Positions 30,694-40,668 are shown, numbered from the stretch's first letter. The stretch: DNA of 64,000 nucleotides from Yersinia similis (GCF_001053095.1 NZ_CGBP01000004.1:195659-259658), one strand, 5' to 3'. Numbers and translations are program-made. The notes: generated by a model not told the origin, from the letters alone.

Positions 30694-32611
30694 AATAACG
30701 CCTCTGCCACTCGGCGTCACTCAGCACTTTTGCGGGGCGATTCATAAAGTGACGGTAAAAAGCGTCATAAGCCAACACATTCTTCACGTAGCCACGTGTT
30801 TCAGAGAACGGGATACTTTCAATGAAAGCCACTGCATCCACCTGCCCACCACTGTTACCCAACCAAGTATTCACCCGTGACGGACCCGCATTATAAGCCG
30901 CGCTGGATAAAATACGGTTACGCCCAAATTGCTGATAAACCTCCTCCAGATAGTAGGTACCTATCTCAATATTAGTCACCGGATCCAGCAACTGGCTGCT
31001 ATTCAGATACCCACTGATATTATTTCGTTTTACGGTATGTTCTGCGGTACGCGGCATCACCTGCATTAACCCCGTTGCTCCTACTGGTGATTGTGCTTTC
31101 GGGTTCCAGGCACTTTCCTGACGTGCAATAGCCATCGCATAACTCGGCGTGATCCCCTTATCTTCCGTAGACTGACGGAACTCTTTCGTCCATGCCATTG
31201 GGAATCGCTCCTCCAGATGATCCCAAAGCTTGGCAACAATGGTAGCTTGCACACTCAGATCAGCCCAGTTCTGGTCAAATGCGTAGCGTGCCAGAGCCTC
31301 TTGCTCAGCTTTACTACGGCTGGCCACCAAATAGCTCCATTCAGCGCGCGCCTGGTTATCCATATTCCAATACATTAACTCGCGAACTCTGGCGATTTCA
31401 GGCCGTTGCGCCAGCGACAAATCTGGCTTGGTCGCCACCTGAACCTTAATCGGGTAAGGAATATTCAGTTTTTGGGCTGCCACCATCGGATAGAAACCCC
31501 GTTCTTTCGTCAGGCTACGCAGTATCGCCTCACCTTCCGCTTTTTTCCCTTGTTCCAACAACAACGATGCACGCCAATAACGCCACTCATCTTTATCTTG
31601 CGCATCTGGCGGGAGGCGAGCCAGCCAAGTTGCCAGCCCCTGCCGATCACCACTGCCCAGTGACATACGGATACGACGCTCCAGCAGCGAGGTTGAATGG
31701 CTGCGTAATGCAACCTGATCCCGCCATTTAGCTTGTTCGTAAGTCGCATCATTACCCATCAAACGCCAAGCGACGACTTCCTCCAGTTCCAGCTTCTCGC
31801 TGTCACTCATTTTTTGTAACCGCGCTAATGTTGGGATCATCAATCGCGCATTTTCCACATCCTGTCGTGCCAAACGGGTGAAAGCAATTGTTGTCGCTGA
31901 ACGGGTAAAATCGGTCGGCCCGACGGTGCGGGCAAAGTTTTCTACACTGCTGGGGTCACTTTGCAGTTTTGCCAGCGCAGTCCCCATGGTTTGGTAATCC
32001 GCAGGAAGTTGTTTGAGTAAGTAACTCACCAGGCTGGCATTACCCTCTTTAAGCGCGAGCTTCATACGTGCCAGTGTTGCCAGTGGTGTCTGGTGCCCGG
32101 CTTGTTGCCAGACACTGAATAGTTTATCGCAGCTGCCCGGTAATGACTGGCCATTGAGCCAGACTTCACTGGCCCCTTCCCAAGCAACGGACTGCTCACC
32201 AGTGGCCCATTTGGCATAGTAATAGTTACAACGGGCGGCAACCGGTTTAGGCGCTGTCGGGCTGAACGTTAACAACCCGCGCCAATCTTCGCGGCGAGCC
32301 AATTCATTCACAAAGCGAGATGGCAGTGATTTCGCCGGTGGTAATGTGGGGTGACGGTTCAGAAAATCCTTCACTTGCGCCGTACTCACCTGGCTTAAAT
32401 CTTGCGTCAACTGACGGTATTCCAAATAAGGGTACAGAGGATAATCACGTAACGTTGGCATCAGTTGTGCCACGGTATCCATCTGATTGCTGTCCCAAGC
32501 TAATTTAACTTGCTGATAGCGCTGCCGCTGAGCATCAAGAGAGTCGGCGAATGTCACTCCTGAAGTCGCCATCAGACACACGCCAATCGCCAGATATCGC
32601 CACTTACCCAT
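30692..32611 (-). CDS. slt: Soluble lytic murein transglycosylase Slt70
   Basis: Periplasmic enzyme cleaving the MurNAc-GlcNAc bond to give 1,6-anhydro ends. 639 residues from ATG at 32609-32611 (MGKWRYLAIG..), signal peptide cut after about VTFA. Long alpha-superhelical U and L domains, then the goose-lysozyme-like catalytic domain with catalytic glutamate in AIARQESAWNPKAQSPVGA and GLMQVMP, then NIEIGTYYL and the AAYNAGPSRV motif. The longer frame to 32641 is not needed. Last codon abuts tandem repeats. Confidence 0.96.
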   Translation of the reverse strand: MGKWRYLAIGVCLMATSGVTFADSLDAQRQRYQQVKLAWDSNQMDTVAQLMPTLRDYPLYPYLEYRQLTQDLSQVSTAQVKDFLNRHPTLPPAKSLPSRFVNELARREDWRGLLTFSPTAPKPVAARCNYYYAKWATGEQSVAWEGASEVWLNGQSLPGSCDKLFSVWQQAGHQTPLATLARMKLALKEGNASLVSYLLKQLPADYQTMGTALAKLQSDPSSVENFARTVGPTDFTRSATTIAFTRLARQDVENARLMIPTLARLQKMSDSEKLELEEVVAWRLMGNDATYEQAKWRDQVALRSHSTSLLERRIRMSLGSGDRQGLATWLARLPPDAQDKDEWRYWRASLLLEQGKKAEGEAILRSLTKERGFYPMVAAQKLNIPYPIKVQVATKPDLSLAQRPEIARVRELMYWNMDNQARAEWSYLVASRSKAEQEALARYAFDQNWADLSVQATIVAKLWDHLEERFPMAWTKEFRQSTEDKGITPSYAMAIARQESAWNPKAQSPVGATGLMQVMPRTAEHTVKRNNISGYLNSSQLLDPVTNIEIGTYYLEEVYQQFGRNRILSSAAYNAGPSRVNTWLGNSGGQVDAVAFIESIPFSETRGYVKNVLAYDAFYRHFMNRPAKVLSDAEWQRRY

Positions 32612-33179
32612 ATTTACCTTTTCCTCACTGGTTGTTGGCACTACATTTTACCGGCCACGGTATTTTACCGAATGCTTTACCGACTACGGTTTCATCTTCT
32701 TTCTTGCCGCACTCACACCGCCTGATCCCCGCGTCGCGGGTAGGCAGTAAGACATACTAACTAAGAGTTTCACCTGATAGCCAGCGATTACACAAGCTAA
32801 TAGAAAAGGAAGATTAATCTTTATGGGCTATGGTTTACCAAGGTAAGAGTACTCAGAACAAGACAAAAGATAATTGGCGGGATAATGAAGTTATTAATTA
32901 CTTATTATTCATTTAGTTATAGTATAGCCATCACTAAGTGCCTCGTATTTATTATCTTAGCTCAAGGCAGTATTTTGATAAAAACCTACTATCCTTGCTG
33001 AATATAACTATGCTGTTGTAAATATCTCATTCAACATAATTTTTTTGATTTTTAATAAAAGTCTTATCATTCAGAAATAAAATTTTGTAAGGGAGAGTCA
33101 AGATTATTCTTCCTTTTTCGTGCCGCTGAATAGATGAAAACGGTTAGATAGATTTATTAATTTTTAGAAGGTTCTTTCA
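32612..33179. other. Intergenic region upstream of the P-type ATPase gene
   Basis: 568 bases, divergent between slt and the ATPase. AT-rich over the right 350 bases. No gene, no tRNA and no convincing operator seen. The ATPase leader ends with an AGAAGG ribosome binding site near 33166-33171. Confidence 0.5.
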
Positions 33180-35906
33180 ATGCAAAACTCATCAAACCCT
33201 AAAAGTGCCGCCCCCCCTCCAGATGGTAAGGCTTGGTATCAACTTACTGTGGAAGAATCTTTGCAGCATCTAAATAGCCGCGAAGAAGGATTAAGCCAGA
33301 AAGAGGCACAAGAGCGCCTCGCGCAATATGGTCCCAATGCACTACCAGCCAGAAAAACAAAACATCCTCTACTGCAATTCTTAGCACACTTTAACGATGT
33401 CCTGATTTATATTCTGTTGGCCGCAGCGTTAGTAAAAGGTTTGATGGGGCACTCAGTTGATACCATTATTATCCTTTGTGTCGCGGTGATTAACGCGTTA
33501 ATTGGCTTTATTCAGGAAAATAAAGCTGAAAAATCGTTGAAAAGCATCCAAAACATGCTTTCCAGCAAAGCCGTGGTCATTCGGGATGGCAAGGCACAAA
33601 CTATTGATGCGCAGAATCTGGTGCCGGGAGATATTGTCACCTTGCGACCAGGGGATAAAATCCCCGCAGACCTGCGTTTACTGGAGGCCCATAATCTCCA
33701 GATTGAAGAAGCTATTCTGACCGGTGAATCTACGGTTGTTGAAAAGCAGATCGGCGTCATTGAGAGTGAATCCGTCATCGGTGATCGCAAGAACCTACTA
33801 TTCTCGGGCACCACCATCAGTGCCGGTACGGCCAAAGGCGTCGTCATCGCCAGCGGTGGAGATACCGAGCTGGGCCATATCAATCAGATGATGGCGACCG
33901 TGGAGTCGACCCGCACCCCTTTGTTACAACAGATGGACCGTCTGGGAAAAGCCATTTTCATCCTGATTTTGGTGATGATGGCGATATTGTTCGTCTTCGC
34001 CTTTATCTTACGTGACCTACCGGTCGATGAACTGCTGCTGGCCTTAATCAGCTTGGCTGTCGCATCAGTACCGGAAGGTTTACCGGCGATCATTTCGATT
34101 ATTCTGTCTCTGGGTGTGCAAGCGATGGCGCGCAACCGCGCAATTATCCGCAAGTTGCCAACGGTAGAAACCTTAGGTGCCATGACCGTCGTTTGCTCCG
34201 ATAAAACCGGTACGCTGACGATGAACGAAATGACGGTTAAAGCCGTGATTCTGGCAGATCATTGCTACCGCGTGGAAGGTGAAAGCTATGAGCCAGTAGG
34301 TAATATTTACCCAGAAGGTAGTGAGCAGCAAGCTGAGTTGGGCACCAATAAGGCGCTAAAAACATTTATTACTGCGGTCAATCTATGTAATGACAGCCAG
34401 ATTCAGAAAAACGAACAAGGCCATTGGACCATTACTGGTGGGCCAACTGAAGGGGCGCTGAAAGTTCTGGCGGCAAAATCTGGGATCAAGCTGGAACACG
34501 TTACCCAACACGGCAAAATTCCTTTCGACTCTGCCTATAAATACATGGCTACCAGCCATCAGGTTCAGTCAGATAACAGTATCTTCCTAACCGGTGCACC
34601 GGATGTCTTGTTCACCTTCTGCCAACAAGAACTGACCGACAGCGGTGTTGCGCCGTTCCGTCGTGATTATTGGGAAGCAGAAATGGCGCGCTATGCCAAA
34701 CAAGGCTTGCGTATGGTGGCAGCGGCATTCCGCCCAACGGACCAACCGGTCAACGAATTAGATCACAAAGATATCCAACAAGGCATGGTGTTTGTTGGTA
34801 TCGCCGGCATGATGGATCCACCACGACCTGAAGCTATCGATGCGATTGCCACCTGCCAACAGGCCGGCATTCGGGTGAAAATGATCACTGGCGATCATCA
34901 GGAAACGGCGATGGCGATCGGGGCCATGTTGGGTATTGGCAACGGTACAGACTCCATCACTGGCAACCAACTGGAGCATATGGATGACAAACAACTGGCA
35001 GAAGCCGCTGTTCGTTATGATATTTTTGCCCGCACCAGCCCGGAACATAAACTGCGTCTGGTAAAAGCCTTGCAGGAGAAAGGTGAAATCGTAGGTATGA
35101 CCGGTGATGGGGTTAACGATGCTCCGGCGCTGAAACAGGCCGATGTCGGCATTGCTATGGGTATCAAAGGCACCGAGGTGACGAAAGAAGCCGCCGACAT
35201 GGTGTTATCCGATGATAACTTCGCCACCATTGCCAGTGCGGTTGAAGAAGGCCGCCGGGTTTACGATAACCTGAAAAAAACCATTCTGTTTGTTTTGCCA
35301 ACTAACCTGGCGCAAGGTTTATTAATCATCTTTGCTATCCTTGCTGGTGCGGTGATCCCATTAACACCACTACAAATCCTGTGGATGAACATGGCAACCT
35401 CCACCACCCTCTCCTTCGGTCTGGCATTTGAACCAGCGGAAAGAGGCATTATGCGCCGCAAACCACGTGACCCATCCCGCCATGTATTGGATGGCCATGC
35501 CATTTGGCGTATTGGTTTTGTCGGGACCCTGATTGCTTGTAGTGCTTTCGCCCTGGAAGCCTATTTGGAACCCCGTGGCTACAGTACCGAATTTATCCGT
35601 ACGGTTCTCATGCAAACACTGGTGACCGCGCAGTGGATCTACATGTTTAACTGCCGTGTGATGGATCGTTTCCCACTGAATAAAGAAGTGTTCGTTAATA
35701 AAGGGCTGTGGTTAGTCTCTGGCGTACTGGTGCTGTTGCAGCTAGCCATAATCTACCTGCCGTTTATGAATACCGCCTTCGGTACCGCGCCATTACCTGC
35801 ATATTACTGGGGCATAACATTACTGGTTGCTATTGCCATCTTTATTGTTGTTGAAATAGAGAAATGGGTTATCGGGCGCTTTAAAAGCGTAAATAAATCC
35901 GTTTAA
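33180..35906 (+). CDS. P2-type cation-transporting ATPase
   Basis: 908 residues, inner-membrane ion pump. Cation_ATPase_N domain (about 15-85), actuator domain with LTGESTVVEK, M4 motif VASVPEGLPA, phosphorylated D341 in CSDKTGTLTMNEMTV, nucleotide-binding domain, hinge MTGDGVNDAPALKQADVGIAM-type block, and about 10 membrane helices. Overall organisation resembles SERCA/PMR1 and Na+/K+ pumps. In M6 the acidic NxxTDG-type site of Ca pumps is replaced by WMNMATSTTLSFG, so Ca2+ specificity cannot be assumed. Not part of the conserved slt-ettA backbone. Own terminator downstream. Confidence 0.88.
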   Translation: MQNSSNPKSAAPPPDGKAWYQLTVEESLQHLNSREEGLSQKEAQERLAQYGPNALPARKTKHPLLQFLAHFNDVLIYILLAAALVKGLMGHSVDTIIILCVAVINALIGFIQENKAEKSLKSIQNMLSSKAVVIRDGKAQTIDAQNLVPGDIVTLRPGDKIPADLRLLEAHNLQIEEAILTGESTVVEKQIGVIESESVIGDRKNLLFSGTTISAGTAKGVVIASGGDTELGHINQMMATVESTRTPLLQQMDRLGKAIFILILVMMAILFVFAFILRDLPVDELLLALISLAVASVPEGLPAIISIILSLGVQAMARNRAIIRKLPTVETLGAMTVVCSDKTGTLTMNEMTVKAVILADHCYRVEGESYEPVGNIYPEGSEQQAELGTNKALKTFITAVNLCNDSQIQKNEQGHWTITGGPTEGALKVLAAKSGIKLEHVTQHGKIPFDSAYKYMATSHQVQSDNSIFLTGAPDVLFTFCQQELTDSGVAPFRRDYWEAEMARYAKQGLRMVAAAFRPTDQPVNELDHKDIQQGMVFVGIAGMMDPPRPEAIDAIATCQQAGIRVKMITGDHQETAMAIGAMLGIGNGTDSITGNQLEHMDDKQLAEAAVRYDIFARTSPEHKLRLVKALQEKGEIVGMTGDGVNDAPALKQADVGIAMGIKGTEVTKEAADMVLSDDNFATIASAVEEGRRVYDNLKKTILFVLPTNLAQGLLIIFAILAGAVIPLTPLQILWMNMATSTTLSFGLAFEPAERGIMRRKPRDPSRHVLDGHAIWRIGFVGTLIACSAFALEAYLEPRGYSTEFIRTVLMQTLVTAQWIYMFNCRVMDRFPLNKEVFVNKGLWLVSGVLVLLQLAIIYLPFMNTAFGTAPLPAYYWGITLLVAIAIFIVVEIEKWVIGRFKSVNKSV

Positions 35907-35923
35907 CATCAGTCAGAAGAGAT

Positions 35924-35951
35924 AAAACCCCGGTGAAACTCCGGGGTTTTT
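35924..35951 (+). terminator. Rho-independent terminator of the ATPase gene
   Basis: Perfect 10-bp stem AAAACCCCGG/CCGGGGTTTT (35924-35933 with 35941-35950), 7-base loop, ending in Ts; 18 bases after the stop. Confidence 0.9.
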
Positions 35952-36269
35952 GAAGTAAATCCCCCCCGTTTTATAGGCCTGTGAACAAAGGGCTTACCGC
36001 CCCTACTGGCACTTCAGTGGCTAATGACATTACGCCCCCAACAGCACGTTTCACCTTCATCTGACGTGATCAACTGCCTGACAAAACCCGAAAAACAATC
36101 GGGCTTTTACACTCTTATTTCAAGTAACATAAATAAGATTTAAGATAAATCTTAAGTTTCCGATAACATGACTATTATTACTTCATATAAATCTTATAAT
36201 GACGTTGCACCTAATTCCTATTCAGCCACCACATTTAGCATCCCTTTTATCCCAACTGGAAGCGCAAAA
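35952..36269. other. Leader region of hmsCDE
   Basis: 318 bases between the ATPase terminator and the preferred hmsC start. A weak hairpin CCCGA/TCGGG followed by CTTTT lies at 36087-36107. The promoter should be near 36110-36170, an AT-rich stretch, but I cannot assign hexamers. An upstream in-frame ATG at 36168 lacks a ribosome binding site. Confidence 0.5.
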
Positions 36270-36893
36270 ATGAAGACAGCGACTTGCGCAACCAACCACG
36301 TCAGTGATGAAGATCATGCCCCCTCGCACAGACTGATTGTACGGTCACATTGGTGGAGCGTTTATCTATTATTACTTTCATTATTGGTGGCTGTACCAAT
36401 CCCATCATTGGCCGCCAGTAATATTAATGCAGATATTCTGCGTGAACGTAGCGATTCTGCTGCCAAGATGGTGTTAGGTATTATCAGTTATTCACGCTGG
36501 CCGGCTGCTCTGCCAGTGATCAGGTTGTGTGTTATCGCCCCGACGGACTATGCTGAAATGTTATTTAATCCAGCACTGATGGAAACCACACATCCGGTTC
36601 AAACCCAACGTTATTCACTTCCCAATAATTCACTAAGCAGTGAATGCGATGTGGTTTATTTAGGCCATATTGAATTGCAACAGCGCCAGCAGTTATCCAT
36701 CCAGCTCAACGGAACCCCAATTCTCACCATCAGTGAGGATTATAATGAATGCACACTTGGCAGCGTGTTTTGCTTACTTCTGAATGATAAACAAGTCTCT
36801 TTTAAGGTCAATATGGATGCATTAGCACGCGGTGGTGTACGTGTTCACCCGAGTGTGTTGCAACTTGCCCGTAAAAAGGCTAATGCGCTATGA
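36270..36893 (+). CDS. hmsC: Periplasmic repressor of the HmsD diguanylate cyclase (YfiR family)
   Basis: DUF4154/YfiR-type protein, 207 residues from the ATG at 36270 (GGAAG ribosome binding site 8 bases upstream). Signal-anchor-like segment LLLLSLLVAVPIPSLAA near residue 35-50 predicts periplasmic location. Four cysteines remain in the mature part (87, 126, 161, 168 in this numbering), the number that forms two disulfides in P. aeruginosa YfiR. In Y. pestis HmsC inhibits HmsD and its stability depends on redox state. Its stop overlaps the hmsD start as ATGA. The frame extends upstream to 36168 without a good start signal. Confidence 0.87.
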   Translation: MKTATCATNHVSDEDHAPSHRLIVRSHWWSVYLLLLSLLVAVPIPSLAASNINADILRERSDSAAKMVLGIISYSRWPAALPVIRLCVIAPTDYAEMLFNPALMETTHPVQTQRYSLPNNSLSSECDVVYLGHIELQQRQQLSIQLNGTPILTISEDYNECTLGSVFCLLLNDKQVSFKVNMDALARGGVRVHPSVLQLARKKANAL

Positions 36894-38191
36894 ACACGAT
36901 AACAAACCAATCTATGAAGCCGAAAAAAAATCACAATAGCGCAGAAAAACTCCCGACACTTGCTGGCGTATTGCGGCGCATACATTTGTCTGTCGCCATT
37001 GTATCTGTAGTAACAGCCAGTATTTTCCTGACCGTCGCCGCGCTATTCGCCTTACGGGTTTATGTTGATCACAACCTGCATTTGATCGCCCGCGCCATCA
37101 GTTATACCACCGAGGCCGCCGTCGTTTTTGGTGATAACGTGGCGGCTAACGAGTTATTGGCGCTGATTGCATCGAATGAAGAAGTGGCAGAAGCAAAGAT
37201 CATTAATAAACATAATCGTCAAATAGCTTACTGGACGCTACCTGACGATGGGCCTATCCATCATATGGAGCAAATTGTTGCTCATTGGATACTGCCTGCC
37301 CCTGTCGTGTTACCGATGTTTCATGCTGGCGATGAGATTGGCAAAATTGTCATTGTTGGACATGGCGGCAGCTTGTTGCGTTTCTTGCTACAAGGTCTGG
37401 CGGGGATGTTGGCGTGCCTGACGGTCAGTACATTGGTCGCACTCTTCCTATCACGGCGGATGTTGCTTGGCATTGTTGGCTCACTTAATAGGATCACCGA
37501 GGTTGCTCATAATGTCAGCCGCCACCGCAGTTTTGGTCAACGGGTTCCTTCAGCAAAGGTAGCTGAATTGAACGAGCTAAGTAATGACTTTAACGGGTTG
37601 CTGGAAGAGCTTGAGGTGTGGCAAAAACATCTGACGCAAGAAAATGACTCACTGGCTTACCGCGCCGCCCATGACAGCCTGACCGGGCTAGCAAATCGTG
37701 CGTTTTTTGAAGGGCGCTTGAGCCGGGCGCTTAATGATTGCCAGCCCGGCGAGTACACCGCCGTGTTATTCCTGGATGGCGACCATTTTAAAGACGTAAA
37801 TGATAATTATGGCCATGCCGCAGGCGATCTTGTGCTCACGGCAATTGCCGTCCGTATCCGCGCCTTATTACGTGAAACTGATTTAGTGGCTCGTTTAGGC
37901 GGCGATGAGTTTGCGGTGTTACTGACCCCTATCCACCACTTGGATGATGTTTTAACTATTGCCGATCATATTATCGGCAGTATGGCCCTACCAATAATAC
38001 TGGCTGAAGGCGGTGAAATTACCGTCTCACTCAGTATTGGTATTGCTGTTTATCCTGATCATGCACAAACGCCGGAAAAGTTATTACAACGAGCGGACGA
38101 AGCGATGTATCAGGCGAAGAAAAACTTCCGGTCTGGCAAGCGTATTTTTGTCTATCAGCCGAATACAACTCACACAGAAAGTTTAGGATAG
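36890..38191 (+). CDS. hmsD: Membrane diguanylate cyclase HmsD (YfiN/TpbB family)
   Basis: 433 residues. Transmembrane segment about 34-56, periplasmic PAS/CHASE8-like sensor about 57-165, second segment about 166-188, HAMP about 189-243, GGDEF domain about 255-425. Active-site GGDEF at 337-341 is intact and the product-inhibition I-site RETD (328-331) lies five residues before it. It makes c-di-GMP, which drives HmsHFRS exopolysaccharide and biofilm. Start overlaps hmsC by 4 bases, so activator and inhibitor are made together. Confidence 0.9.
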   Translation: MNTITNQSMKPKKNHNSAEKLPTLAGVLRRIHLSVAIVSVVTASIFLTVAALFALRVYVDHNLHLIARAISYTTEAAVVFGDNVAANELLALIASNEEVAEAKIINKHNRQIAYWTLPDDGPIHHMEQIVAHWILPAPVVLPMFHAGDEIGKIVIVGHGGSLLRFLLQGLAGMLACLTVSTLVALFLSRRMLLGIVGSLNRITEVAHNVSRHRSFGQRVPSAKVAELNELSNDFNGLLEELEVWQKHLTQENDSLAYRAAHDSLTGLANRAFFEGRLSRALNDCQPGEYTAVLFLDGDHFKDVNDNYGHAAGDLVLTAIAVRIRALLRETDLVARLGGDEFAVLLTPIHHLDDVLTIADHIIGSMALPIILAEGGEITVSLSIGIAVYPDHAQTPEKLLQRADEAMYQAKKNFRSGKRIFVYQPNTTHTESLG

Positions 38192-38196
38192 GTGAC

Positions 38197-38703
38197 ATGC
38201 AGAAGATGAAAAATAAGCGTTTAATACAACGTATTTGGCTCAGTTTCCTGGCAATGGGTTTAGTGCTATTAGTGGGGTGTCAGGCTAAACCACAAGGGCT
38301 AACACCTGAGCAAATCGCCGCATTGCAAGAGCAGGGGTTTAAATTAACCGATAATGGCTGGGAATTTGGCATGGAAAATAAAGTGCTATTCGACAGCGAT
38401 GTGAAAAAATTAAATCCTGAGGGTATGCAAACCGTACAAAAAATTGGTCGGATATTGTCAGATGTGGGTATTAAAAATATGCGGGTTGATGGTCATACCG
38501 ATTCCATCGGGGAGGAGGACTATAATCAACAATTATCCTACCAGCGCGCCTTAGCAGTAGCCGATACTCTAGTTACCGTCGGTATTCCAAAGAATAATAT
38601 TGATGTTCGTGGCCGTGGCAAGTTAGAGCCCGTCGCAGATAATCGCACCAGTAAAGGCCGAGCCGAAAACCGCCGCGTCGCCATTATTATCACCGCACCC
38701 TAA
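38197..38703 (+). CDS. hmsE: OmpA-domain lipoprotein HmsE (YfiB family)
   Basis: 168 residues. Signal peptide with lipobox LVGC (cysteine about residue 28) predicts an outer-membrane lipoprotein. C-terminal OmpA-like peptidoglycan-binding domain (about 60-165) with FDSDVKKLNPEG, VDGHTDSIG and RGRGKLEPVADN followed by RAENRRVAI. In the YfiBNR model it sequesters the periplasmic inhibitor (here HmsC) and so switches on HmsD. 5 bases after hmsD, third gene of the operon. Confidence 0.9.
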   Translation: MQKMKNKRLIQRIWLSFLAMGLVLLVGCQAKPQGLTPEQIAALQEQGFKLTDNGWEFGMENKVLFDSDVKKLNPEGMQTVQKIGRILSDVGIKNMRVDGHTDSIGEEDYNQQLSYQRALAVADTLVTVGIPKNNIDVRGRGKLEPVADNRTSKGRAENRRVAIIITAP

Positions 38704-38758
38704 TTTCCTTTATTTACTGGTTTGCTGCCGTAACCCGGTTTCTGCATTTATTCTGCTC

Positions 38759-38820
38759 AGATATAGACCCAGAGTCATTGACAATGCAGCTAAGCAGCCA
38801 GCATCAAGGATGAAGTGGAT
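38759..38820. repeat. Possible degenerate ERIC remnant
   Basis: ATATAGACCC at the left and CATCAAGGATGAAGTGGAT at the right recall the ERIC termini (ATATACCC .. CTTGAAGTATGACGGGTAT) with the core missing. Similarity is loose. Confidence 0.3.
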
Positions 38821-38892
38821 CGCTGGGATCCATTCTCAAAACGGGCTACACTTGTACCCTATAAAAAACTGATATAGAGAGGCAGACTCAAC

Positions 38893-40560
38893 GTGGCTCA
38901 ATACGTCTATACCATGCACCGCGTCGGTAAAGTTGTTCCACCGAAACGGCATATCCTGAAAAACATCTCCCTGAGTTTTTTCCCAGGGGCAAAAATTGGT
39001 GTACTGGGCCTGAACGGCTCCGGTAAATCGACCCTGTTGCGCATCATGGCTGGCCTTGATACCGAGATTGAGGGCGAAGCTCGTCCACAACCTGGGATCA
39101 AAATTGGCTATCTGCCACAGGAACCTAAACTGAATCTTGAACAAACGGTCCGTGAATCGGTTGAAGAAGCCGTGGGTGAAGTCAAACGTGCGCTGACCCG
39201 TCTGGATGAAGTTTATGCGCTATATGCCGATCCTGATGCGGATTTCGATAAGCTGGCAAAAGAGCAAGGCGAGTTGGAAGCAATTATCCAATCCCATGAC
39301 GGCCATAATCTGGATAACCAGCTAGAGCGCGCCGCCGATGCCCTGCGTCTGCCACCGTGGGATGCTAAAATCGCCAACCTGTCCGGTGGTGAGCGCCGCC
39401 GTGTCGCGATTTGCCGCCTACTGCTGGAAAAACCAGACATGCTGCTGCTGGACGAACCAACCAACCACTTGGATGCAGAATCTGTGGCCTGGCTGGAGCG
39501 CTTCCTGCATGACTACGAAGGCACTGTAGTGGCGATCACCCATGACCGTTACTTCCTCGATAACGTTGCTGGCTGGATTCTGGAACTGGACCGTGGTGAA
39601 GGCATTCCATGGGAAGGCAACTACTCCTCTTGGCTGGAACAAAAAAATGCCCGTCTGGCGCAAGAAGCCTCTTCTGAAGCCGCACGTCGCAAATCCATTG
39701 AGAAAGAACTGGAGTGGGTTCGTCAGAATCCTAAAGGCCGTCAGGCGAAGGGTAAAGCTCGTCTGGCCCGCTTTGAAGAACTTAACAGTGTTGAATATCA
39801 AAAACGTAACGAAACCAGCGAGCTGTTCATTCCACCGGGTCCACGCTTAGGCGACAAAGTGCTGGAAGTGGAGCATCTGAGCAAATCTTACGGTGACCGC
39901 CTGCTGATTGACGATCTGACTTTTGCACTGCCGAAAGGCGCAATCGTTGGGATCATCGGGCCGAACGGAGCCGGTAAATCAACCCTGTTCCGTATGCTAT
40001 CCGGCCAGGAACAACCCGATTCAGGCACTATCTCGCTCGGTGATACGGTGCAACTGGCGTCAGTTGATCAGTTCCGTGACAACATGGATGACAGCAAAAC
40101 GGTTTGGGAAGAAGTTTCCGGTGGTCAGGACATCATGAAAATCGGTAACTTTGAGCTGCCAAGCCGCGCGTATGTCGGCCGTTTCAACTTCAAAGGTGTC
40201 GATCAGGGTAAGCGCATCGGTGAGTTGTCCGGTGGTGAGCGCGGCCGCATTCATTTGGCTAAGCTGCTACAGGTTGGCGGTAACATGTTGCTGCTCGATG
40301 AACCTACCAACGACCTGGATATCGAAACCCTGCGAGCGCTGGAAAACGCCTTGCTGGAGTTCCCAGGCTGCGCCATGGTTATTTCCCATGACCGTTGGTT
40401 CCTTGACCGGATTGCCACCCACATCATCGATTATCAGGATGAGGGTAAGGTAGAATTCTTTGAGGGTAACTTTACTGAATACGAAGAGTGGAAGAAACGT
40501 ACTCTGGGGGCTGAAGCACTTGAGCCACACCGTATTAAGTATAAGAAAATGACCAAATAG
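38893..40560 (+). CDS. ettA: Energy-dependent translational throttle protein EttA (ABC-F)
   Basis: Ribosome-binding ABC-F ATPase that gates the first elongation step according to ADP/ATP ratio. 555 residues, GTG start at 38893 after AGAGAGGCAG. Two ABC domains: Walker A GLNGSGKST and GPNGAGKST, signatures LSGGERRRVAI and LSGGERGRIHL, Walker B LLLDEPTNHLD and LLLDEPTNDLD. The arm insertion in domain 1 (about 95-139) and the positively charged linker (RQNPKGRQAKGKARLARFEEL) are present. Formerly yjjK. Confidence 0.97.
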   Translation: MAQYVYTMHRVGKVVPPKRHILKNISLSFFPGAKIGVLGLNGSGKSTLLRIMAGLDTEIEGEARPQPGIKIGYLPQEPKLNLEQTVRESVEEAVGEVKRALTRLDEVYALYADPDADFDKLAKEQGELEAIIQSHDGHNLDNQLERAADALRLPPWDAKIANLSGGERRRVAICRLLLEKPDMLLLDEPTNHLDAESVAWLERFLHDYEGTVVAITHDRYFLDNVAGWILELDRGEGIPWEGNYSSWLEQKNARLAQEASSEAARRKSIEKELEWVRQNPKGRQAKGKARLARFEELNSVEYQKRNETSELFIPPGPRLGDKVLEVEHLSKSYGDRLLIDDLTFALPKGAIVGIIGPNGAGKSTLFRMLSGQEQPDSGTISLGDTVQLASVDQFRDNMDDSKTVWEEVSGGQDIMKIGNFELPSRAYVGRFNFKGVDQGKRIGELSGGERGRIHLAKLLQVGGNMLLLDEPTNDLDIETLRALENALLEFPGCAMVISHDRWFLDRIATHIIDYQDEGKVEFFEGNFTEYEEWKKRTLGAEALEPHRIKYKKMTK

Positions 40561-40568
40561 TTTTTGAG

Positions 40569-40650
40569 ATACCCTAAATAAGTCGAGTTGCAGGAAGGCG
40601 GTAACTGAGTACATTCCCAAAAACTTACATCAGTAAGTGGCTGGCGGGTA
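40569..40650. repeat. Partial ERIC element downstream of ettA
   Basis: ATACCCTAAATAAGTCGAGTTGCAGGAAGGCGG is the ERIC left end, followed by the core ACTTACATCAGTAAGTGGCTGG; the right third is missing. Lies between the ettA stop and its terminator, so it is transcribed in the ettA 3' UTR. Confidence 0.75.
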
Positions 40651-40668
40651 GAAGTCTGACAGATAGAA

